From contig DASTCC010000594.1 of assembly GCA_035711465.1 (NCBI GenBank), positions 1 through 14,754 of the forward strand: a stretch of DNA of 14,754 nt, given 5' to 3'. The stretch comes from DASTCC01 sp035711465. Lineage in GTDB: Bacteria; Acidobacteriota; Vicinamibacteria; Vicinamibacterales; SCN-69-37. Shown in pieces: positions 6,244 to 14,754 of the stretch (positions within the stretch are counted from its first letter, which is position 1; every line of letters starts with the position of its first letter). A model generated the notes under the pieces. That model had not been told where the DNA came from, did not search any database, and was given only the letters and a program-made list of their open reading frames with translations. A program made the position numbers and the translations under genes.

Positions 6244-8110
6244 TCGCGCGCCGGCTCGTGACGGTCTCGGTCAGTTTCGCGCTGAGCGCGGCGGCGCTCG
6301 TCGTCGCGCGCGCGGATTCACAGCAGCGGCCGCAGACGCGCGACACGATCACGGTGCCGACCGGCAACGGCGCGATCGCGGGCCGCGTGGTCTCGGACGC
6401 GCCCGGCAATCCGCCGGTGCGCCGCGTCGTCGTCGCCGTTCAGCTCGGCGGATCGCCGGCGGGCAATCGCGGCGCGGTGACCGACGACGACGGCCGCTTC
6501 GAGGTGACAGGGCTGGCCGCCGGACGCTACACGGTCGTCGCGTCGAAACCGGCGTGGACGACGACCTATTACGGATCGCGGTTGCCGGGACGCGGCCCCG
6601 GCACGGCGATCGTCGTCGGCGCCGGCGAGCGCGTCACCGGCCTCACCGTAACACTCCTACGCGGTGCAGTGATCGCCGGACGCCTCTTCGACCGCAATGG
6701 GAAACCCGTCTCGAACGCCCGCGTGATCGCGATGACGCCGAGAGCCTTCGGCGGCGTCACGACGTATCAGATGGTGCTCACCTCGTCCGGGCTCCTGAGC
6801 CAGACGGACGACACGGGCGCCTACAGGATCTTCGGACTGCCGCCGGGCGACTACATCGTCGGCGCGACGGCGGCGATCGGGGCGGCTCGCGAGACCACCG
6901 CCGAAGAAGTCCAGTGGGCGATGGCTTCGCCGGCTGGACCTGGTGTCGCGCCGCAGCGCCCGCCGCGCGCGTCGACGATGATCTATCCGCCGACGTACTA
7001 TCCGGGGGTCGTCGATGCGGCGGCCGCGGCACGCGTCACGTTGCAGCCAGGCGAGGAGCGCAGCAACCTGGATTTTGGCGTGCAATTCGTCGCCGCGTCG
7101 GAGATCGAGGGCACGGTGCTGACGCCCGACGGCCGCCCGTCGGCGGGGTCGCAGGTCTTCCTCACATCCGCCGACGGCGTCAACGTCAGCATCCTCGAGT
7201 CGAGCAGCAATCGTGCAGTCACGCGACCAGACGGCCGGTTCATATTCGCGGCGGTGCGGCCCGGGCGTTACGTCCTGATGGCACGCGCGTCCTCGCAGCC
7301 GACGGCGCGGCCCGGACCACCGACTGGACGAGGCGGCGCGCCGGCGCTCGATCTCTGGGCATCGGCGGATGTCGTGGCGAGCGGCCAGGACGTCTCCGGT
7401 CTGTCGCTGCAGCTTCAACCCGGCATGACCATTCGCGGCCATGTCGTCCTCGAGGCGACGACGCTGGAGGTGCCCGCGGATCTTTCCCGCGTGCGATTGC
7501 AGCTGACCTCGCCGGACGTTCAGATTGGCACGGCGCGCATGTCGATGCACCTCTCGAGCGCCAACGCGGACGGCACCTTCGAGATCAACGGCGTCGTGCC
7601 AGGCACCTACGTGTTGCTGGGCAACATCCCGGGCGGCAACGCGAGCGAGGGCGCGAGCTGGATGCTGAAGTCCGTCAAGATGGGCGGGCAGGAGGCGTTC
7701 GACCGGCCGATCGAAGTCCGTGGCGGGCAGGACATCGACGGCGTCGTGATGACGTTCACCGATGGGCCCGGTGAGATCGGTGGGCTGCTGACCGACGCGG
7801 CCGGGCGGCCGGCGCCGGAGTTCTATGTGTTCGCGTTCCCTGTCGACCGATCGGCGTGGCGGCCGGCATCGCAACGCATGCGCCCGCCGACGCGGCCCGG
7901 CAGCGACGGCCGGTTCCGGATTCCGCTGCTGCAGGCCGGCGAGTACTACCTGGCCGCGCTCACCTCGTTCGAGGACGGCGACGTCTACGATCCCGCGTTT
8001 CTCGAGCAGGTGGCGCCGAGCGCGATCCGCGTGGTGATTGCCGAAGGCGAGAAGAAGATTCAGGACATCAAGCTTCGAAGCGGTGGAGACAGCCTCGCCG
8101 GAGGCGCACG

Positions 8111-8114
<4 letters not shown>
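6240..8114 (+). CDS. Exported multidomain protein with CarboxypepD_reg-like repeats, copy 2 (paralog of the preceding gene)
   Basis: 624 residues starting at a GTG that overlaps the upstream stop (GTGA). A signal peptide is clear (RR at 4-5, hydrophobic 6-22, probable cleavage after A-R-A at 25). Carboxypeptidase regulatory-like repeats start near residues 44 (IAGRVVSDAPGNPPV), 143 (IAGRLFDRNGKPV), 287 (IEGTVLTPDGRPS), 397 and 511 (IGGLLTDAAGRPAPE). It is paralogous to the upstream product: both share the order WxxKSV-x-x-x-G near 470-480, a DI-x-GVV-x-T-x-TD strand, a GEY-x-x-AA strand, and a C-terminus of the form D-P-x-F ... I-R-x-x-x-x-EG-(E/K). Internal Pro-rich loops (for example GPGVAPQRPP) separate the modules. 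Its stop overlaps the start of the peptidase gene (ATGA), indicating coupled synthesis. No enzymatic motif is visible. Confidence 0.87.
8100..8104 (+). promoter_or_regulatory. Ribosome binding site of the S9 peptidase, deciding its start
   Basis: GGAGG inside the last codons of the upstream gene, 6 nt before ATG 8111. It supports the ATG that overlaps the upstream stop over any start further upstream in the same open frame. Confidence 0.7.
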
Positions 8115-10596
<2,482 letters not shown>

Positions 10597-10600
<4 letters not shown>

Positions 10601-13176
10601 CCGGCCGCGCGCACGCGATCGACGCCATCGGCGAGCGCCGCGAGCGCGTTCCTGAGATCGTTGGCCGAGGCATACCGCGCCCGCCGGTCGAGCGCGAGCG
10701 CGCGCGCGAAGAATCGGGCGACATCCTCGGGACACTCGCGGCGGTAGTCGCGGATGTCCGGCGCCGGTGTCGATCGGATGCGATCGAGCGTGGCGGCGAG
10801 GCTGGCGGCGTGGAACGGGTTCGTGCCCGCAAGCGCTTCGTAGAGCGTCACCGCGAGCGCCCAGAGATCGCCAGCCGGGCCAGGCGGCTCGAGGTCCGCG
10901 ACCTCGGGCGACATGTACGCCGGCGTGCCCATGAGCATCGGTTCCGTCCGGCCATCTGGCGTGCCGCGAAGGGTGCGCCTCGATAGCGTGACCTCGGCCA
11001 CGGCCGTCGCCGTCGTCGCCGTGCTGTAGCGCCCGACGAGCGTGACCAGTCCGAAGTCGAGCAGCTTGGGCACGCCGTCCTGCGTGTAGCCGATGTTGCT
11101 CGGCTTCACGTCGCGGTGCAGCAGGCCGCGGACGTGCAGATGATGCAGCGCGCCGGCGAGCATCGCGCCGAGCGCCGCGACCGACGCCGGCGTATGACGA
11201 TCGCTGTCGATGCGCTCGGCCAGGGTGCCGCCCGCCAGATACTCGAACACCAGCACCGGCGATCCGTGCCACGTCTCGGCGCCATGAATCACGGCGAGAT
11301 GGGGATGCTGGAGCGGCGCCATCGCGCGCGCTTCGCGCCGCAGCTGCGCGGCATCGGCCGCGGACAGACGCGGCAGGGTCTTCAGCGCCACCAGACGGTT
11401 CAACGCCTCGTCCTCGGCGAGATACACGACGCCCATGCCGCCGCGGCCGATGCGCCGCTGCAGCGCGAAGTTGCCGGCGAGCTTCATCGGCAGCGCCGCC
11501 ACCTGCATCGCCGCGCCGCAGAGATCGCATCGATCGGTATCGGCCTTTACTGTCCCGCAGGACGGGCATTCCCACGCGGCGGCCGCTTCCGATCGCCCGC
11601 GCACGTCCGGCGTCTGCGCGGCCACCGCCGCGCCGAGCTTCGACTCGATCGCGATCGACGCCGACGCGGCGACCGCCGACAGCAGCTCGCGATCTTCGCC
11701 CGAGTAGGCGGCCTCGCTGCGCTTCTGGCCAAGGCCGATCATCCCGACGAGCGCGCCGCCAGCGCCGAGCAGCGGCACCAGCATCACGGCGCCGCTGTCG
11801 AGCAGCCACTCACGTTCGTCCTGCGGCAGGCGAATCAGCGTCGAGCGCGGAAACGACAGATCGACGTCGAGCGGCGTCGGCGAGCCGGCGATCAGCCGGG
11901 CCAGGGCCGTCGCCGTGCCGAGCGGGCGCACGCCGGTGTCGGCGTCGACCAGCGTGTCCCCGGTGCGCAGCAGCACTGCGACCCGTTCGAGGTGAAAGGC
12001 GCGGTCGATCTCACGCCGGATTACCGCAAGGATCTGCGGCACGTCGGCGGCATTGCGAACGCCGTGCGCGAGCTGGGTCAGCGTCGCGCGCGCATCGTAC
12101 TGCTCGCGGAAGAAGTAGGCGTCGATCGTCCGAAGCAGACGGCGGCGGACGAGCAGCAGCATCGCGCCCGAGAGGAACAGGATCCAGGCCGCAAGCGGCG
12201 CCCCGGCGAGCACGGCCGTCAACGGCTCGTCTCGGCGCTGCCAGACGTACCACGCCAGCCCGGCGGCGTGGAGCACGAGCGCCGCGATCACCGTGTACTT
12301 CGCCAGCGCATACTGAATCGCCTTGCGGACGTAGACGCGCAGCGAGAACACCTGCCCCACCGTCACCGCGTACGCCGTCGTCAGGGGCAGGAGGCAGAGC
12401 GTGGCGACGATCGTCGCGGCCACCAGGTGCGAGCGCGCCGGATCCCGGACCCACGCCCGATACGCCGGAAGCGTGGAGGTCAGCAGGATGTCGAGCACCA
12501 TCGGCAGGATCCCGAGCAGCAGTCCGGCGACGAAGAGCGCGAGGCGCCGGCGGCTCTCGCGCGTCGACTCCGCGAGGCGACGGCCAATCTGCACGAGCGA
12601 CGGCAGTGTCACCAGCGCCAGCACGAGCCAGTAAGGACCGCGAACGCGCGCGGGACTGAACGCCGGTATCGTACCGACCGCGGACGAAGAAAACAGCACC
12701 GGACCGGCGAGCGCCAGCAGAAACAGCGCCCAACCCGCGACGAGCGCGGTGCGGCCGATCAGGACCTGGGCACGCGACCGGAAGGCGCGCGACGACGGAA
12801 ATCCTTCGACGAAACGCCAGAAGAAGTAGGGCGCGAAGGCGTCAGGGCGTACGTAGAGAAAGAGCTCGAGCGCGGACTGCAGTCCGGCGAGCTGCGGCGG
12901 CGCCTCGCGGACGAGAAGGCGATCGGCAAAGAGCGTGACGAAGAGGAGGTAGCACGCGCCGAGTGCGCGCGCGGCGGGATCCGCCGATCCGCGTGCCACC
13001 AGATAGCCGCCGCTGACACCGAAGACGGCGATGAGACCAGCGTAGAGCCAGGCTGGCAGCGGTCCTGGACCGGCATCAAACAGCAGCCACGCGAGCAGAC
13101 CCGCCGCCAGCTTCGCCGCAGTGGCCATGACGAGCATGGCCCACGCGGGAGTCACCGTGCCGCGCTGGGAATGCAC
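10597..13176 (-). CDS. Membrane-anchored sensor Ser/Thr protein kinase: multi-TM region, GAF, zinc ribbon, C-terminal Hanks kinase
   Basis: 859 residues. The first 345 are strongly hydrophobic, with roughly nine helices (for example 11-33, 41-61, 137-162, 211-234, 250-276, 289-311, 319-343). A juxtamembrane motif RTIDAYFFREQYDA (349-362) leads into a GAF-like domain at about 365-515. A CxxC-x9-CxxC zinc ribbon follows (C537, C540, C550, C553). The kinase domain spans about 570-850 and is complete: glycine loop GRGGMG (577-582), VALK lysine K599, probable helix-C E615, HRDVKPSN (D689, N694), DFG (D707-G709) and SPE (756-758). It probably senses a cytoplasmic or membrane signal and phosphorylates Ser/Thr on unknown targets. 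The start given is a GTG with GAGAG upstream; another GTG at 13155 overlaps the stop of the preceding gene (GTGA) and would shorten the product by 7 residues. It shares its stop palindrome with the convergent peptidase gene. Confidence 0.9.
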
Positions 13177-13454
13177 CCACAGACTCTCTCGAGCTCGCCC
13201 CAGTCGATGTCGTCGAACTCGATAGACAGATGATGTCGCTCGATGGCCCGTTGCGCCGCCACCTGCCCCGCGATCCTCACCAGGCCGACCGCGATCGGTC
13301 CTGACGTCCGCCAGTGTTTGAACGCGGGCTCCAGCATCGTCGCGATCCTGGAAGCGGCCTCGACGGTCGCCTGTTCGCTCGCGAGGAGCGATCCCGCGCC
13401 TTGTCCGAACGCCATCGCCAACTGAAAGACCTTGCCGTCGTTCTCGCTTGCCAT
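13152..13454 (-). CDS. Small hypothetical protein, overlapping the membrane kinase gene
   Basis: 100 residues beginning MASENDGKVFQL. The start is set by GGAGG with 5-nt spacing before ATG 13454; an in-frame GTG two codons earlier lies inside that Shine-Dalgarno and is unlikely. No signal peptide or convincing membrane helix is seen. The sequence is predicted mostly helical and amphipathic (AFGQGAGSLLASEQATVEAASRIATMLEPAFKHW can be read as two helices), with a polar C-terminal part (FDDIDWGELERVCGC) that contains its only two cysteines. I do not recognise a family. It overlaps the kinase start (by 25 nt, or 4 nt if the kinase begins at GTG 13155), so the two are very probably co-translated. 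A regulator, substrate or adaptor of the kinase is a reasonable guess but only that. Confidence 0.75.
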   Translation of the reverse strand: MASENDGKVFQLAMAFGQGAGSLLASEQATVEAASRIATMLEPAFKHWRTSGPIAVGLVRIAGQVAAQRAIERHHLSIEFDDIDWGELERVCGCIPSAAR

Positions 13455-13460
13455 GGGCAC

Positions 13461-13465
13461 CTCCG
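13461..13465 (-). promoter_or_regulatory. Ribosome binding site of the small hypothetical gene
   Basis: GGAGG on the minus strand, just upstream of ATG 13454 with about 5 nt spacing. It shows expression of this small ORF is likely and excludes the GTG at 13460, which overlaps it. Confidence 0.65.
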
Positions 13466-13472
13466 CTCGAAT

Positions 13473-13492
13473 GACGACCGAAGCCGGTCGTC
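13473..13492 (-). terminator. Strong 8-bp GC-rich hairpin between the permease and the small gene (terminator or 5'-UTR element)
   Basis: GACGACCG and CGGTCGTC form a perfect 8-bp stem with a 4-nt loop, located 78 nt after the permease stop and just upstream of the small gene's ribosome binding site. There is no T-run after the stem on either strand, so a classical intrinsic terminator is not fully met. It may instead act in the leader of the small gene and kinase transcript. Confidence 0.45.
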
Positions 13493-13532
13493 TGGCGGAC
13501 CAGCCGCAGCGCGTTTGTTGGGATTGGCAGTG

Positions 13533-13538
13533 ATTGTA
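13533..13538 (-). promoter_or_regulatory. Candidate -10 box (TACAAT) for the small gene-kinase operon
   Basis: TACAAT on the minus strand lies in the 109-nt gap after the permease stop and about 79 nt upstream of the small gene's ATG. The surrounding stretch is the least GC-rich of the gap, but the expected -35 position (GGGCCC region) does not match a consensus. If used, the leader RNA would include the hairpin at 13473-13492. Confidence 0.3.
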
Positions 13539-13569
13539 CCGCAGGCCCGCGGCTGGGCCCGATCGCGAA

Positions 13570-14754
13570 TCAGTCGATTTTCAGGACTTCGACGACGCTG
13601 GTCATCGAGGCACGTCGCGCCGGAATCCAGCAGGCGAAGACGGCGACGGTGGTCAGCAATGCGGCGACGATGCCGATCGTCGCCGGATCCTGCGCGCTGA
13701 TCTGGTAGAGCTGCGATCGGAACTCGCGGTTCGCCTGCAGCGCGCGTCCCGTCCACCACGCCGCCAGGATCCCGAGTCCGAGACCGAGCCACACCGGCCG
13801 CAGGCCGCCGGCGACGACCATGCGCGCCAGTCCGCGCGGCGATGCGCCGAGCGCCAGACGCACGCCCATCTCGCGGTGTCGCTGCCCGGTGACGTTCGTG
13901 ACGACGCCGTAGATGCCGACCGCCGCAAGCGTGCCGGCGAGCGCCGCGAACACCGTCAGCACCGCGAGGTAGAAGTGGCGCCGCCGCTCGCGACCCGCGA
14001 TCTTGCGATCGATCGAGTCGATGTTGATGACCGGAATCTCCGGATCGACCGAGCCGACGGCGTCGCGCATCGCCGTCGCGGCGATCGGCGTGGCGGCGCC
14101 GCGAAGGGCGACCGCGATTCGTTCGGTCGGCCACTGGTCGAGAACGGTGTACGCGGCGCGCCGCGGCACCAGCGCCAGCGCGCCATTCCGGGTGTCGGCG
14201 ACGACGCCGACGATGGTGACGACCGGAAACGCCGGCGTGCCTGCATCGAGGCGGGCGCCAATCACGTCGCGGCCCTGTCCGATCTCGCGTGCGAACGATT
14301 CGTTGACGACCGCGACGGGATCGCTGCCAGCCACATCGGTGCTCGCGAAGCCGCGGCCGCGCACGACAGGGATGTCGAGCATGTCGAAGTAGTTCGACGC
14401 CACCACTCGAATATCGGCGCCGGCGGCCTTCGCGGCGCTGCCGTCGGCCGGCATGAACTGCCAGGTGCGCGACGACGTCGTCTGGCTGTACGGCATCTCG
14501 CTGGCGATCGTGATCGGCAGGCCGCCGGCACGCTGCCGCAGTTCGCCGTCGAGCCGCCGCACGAACGCTCGAGCGTCTTCGCGCCATGACGCGCTCGCCG
14601 TCGGCAATCGGAACTCACCGGTCACGAGACCGCGCGCGTCGAAGCCGAGCGGCAGCACGGCGACGCGCGCGAAGCTCCTGATCAGCAGTCCGGCCGACGT
14701 CAGCACGACGAGGGCGAACACCACCTGCGCGGCGACGAGCCCGGCGCGGAACGC
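13570..14754 (-). CDS. ADOP-type FtsX/MacB-like ABC permease (partial, N-terminus off the right edge)
   Basis: The frame is open to the window edge, giving 394 residues with no N-terminus; a GTG at 14724 is an internal codon, since homologous-looking sequence (AFRAGLVAAQ) precedes it. A membrane helix opens the visible part (VVFALVVLTSAGLLIRSF), followed by a MacB_PCD-like periplasmic domain at about 30-245 with FASTDVAGSDPVAVVNESFA and IGARLDAG. Then comes an FtsX domain with MGVRLALGASPRGLARMVV, and helices near the end (WLGLGLGILAAWW and AALLTTVAVFACWIPARRAS). This is the layout of the second half of acidobacterial duplicated orphan permeases, which typically lack their own adjacent ATPase gene. 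Substrate and partner ATPase are unknown; the stop lies 109 nt before the small gene on the same strand. Confidence 0.9.
   Translation of the reverse strand, partial: AFRAGLVAAQVVFALVVLTSAGLLIRSFARVAVLPLGFDARGLVTGEFRLPTASASWREDARAFVRRLDGELRQRAGGLPITIASEMPYSQTTSSRTWQFMPADGSAAKAAGADIRVVASNYFDMLDIPVVRGRGFASTDVAGSDPVAVVNESFAREIGQGRDVIGARLDAGTPAFPVVTIVGVVADTRNGALALVPRRAAYTVLDQWPTERIAVALRGAATPIAATAMRDAVGSVDPEIPVINIDSIDRKIAGRERRRHFYLAVLTVFAALAGTLAAVGIYGVVTNVTGQRHREMGVRLALGASPRGLARMVVAGGLRPVWLGLGLGILAAWWTGRALQANREFRSQLYQISAQDPATIGIVAALLTTVAVFACWIPARRASMTSVVEVLKID

Noticed and set aside
7856..8110. An 85-residue N-terminal extension of the S9 peptidase in the same frame.
   Set aside because: It overlaps the end of the upstream paralog, is Arg-rich and lacks a signal peptide; GGAGG plus the ATGA overlap and a signal peptide support ATG 8111.
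11116..13233. A 705-codon open frame on the plus strand opposite the kinase.
   Set aside because: Antisense shadow rich in Arg, Gln and His with no recognisable motif or ribosome binding site; the minus-strand kinase accounts for the region.
14722..14724. GTG at 14724 as the start of the permease gene.
   Set aside because: The frame continues upstream to the window edge with permease-like residues, so the gene is truncated by the window, not started here.

Overview
The window is very GC-rich with dense, overlapping genes. It looks like an Acidobacteriota chromosome segment, perhaps Vicinamibacteria-like. This is inferred from three things: an ADOP-type orphan FtsX/MacB permease, tandem secreted proteins made of CarboxypepD_reg-like repeats next to an S9 peptidase, and a multidomain Hanks-type kinase. 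I could run no database search. No tRNA, rRNA, CRISPR array, insertion sequence or phage gene is visible.

Left block, minus strand, 2402 down to 1: a compact stressosome operon in the order rsbR, rsbS, rsbT, then a HATPase-SpoIIE/PP2C phosphatase that runs off the left edge. The genes are 1 nt apart or overlapping. By homology, RsbR and RsbS are STAS scaffold proteins that hold the switch kinase RsbT. The phosphatase carries its own RsbW/RsbT-like ATP-binding fold and is the likely output or reset enzyme. Upstream on the same strand (3733..2480) is a six-repeat kelch protein with a C-terminal beta-rich domain.

Middle, plus strand: after a short N-terminally truncated remnant (3840..4139) comes a translationally coupled three-gene operon (4177..10600). 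It encodes two paralogous exported proteins made of CarboxypepD_reg-like (transthyretin/Cna-B-like) repeats and an exported S9 prolyl-oligopeptidase/DPP-IV-like serine peptidase with an intact Ser-Asp-His triad. A shared extracytoplasmic role in peptide or protein processing is likely, but the substrate is unknown.

Right block, minus strand, 14754 down to 10597: an ADOP-type permease truncated by the right edge, then a small unrecognised 100-residue protein, then a large membrane Ser/Thr kinase overlapping it. The kinase order is multi-helix membrane region, GAF, zinc ribbon, Hanks kinase, which resembles a sensor histidine kinase with its catalytic half exchanged. Its stop codon shares the palindrome CTAG with the stop of the convergent peptidase gene.

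The points most worth following are the kinase architecture with its small partner gene, the stressosome operon with a fused ATPase-phosphatase and a Ser in place of the RsbR phospho-Thr, and the paralog pair coupled to the peptidase.
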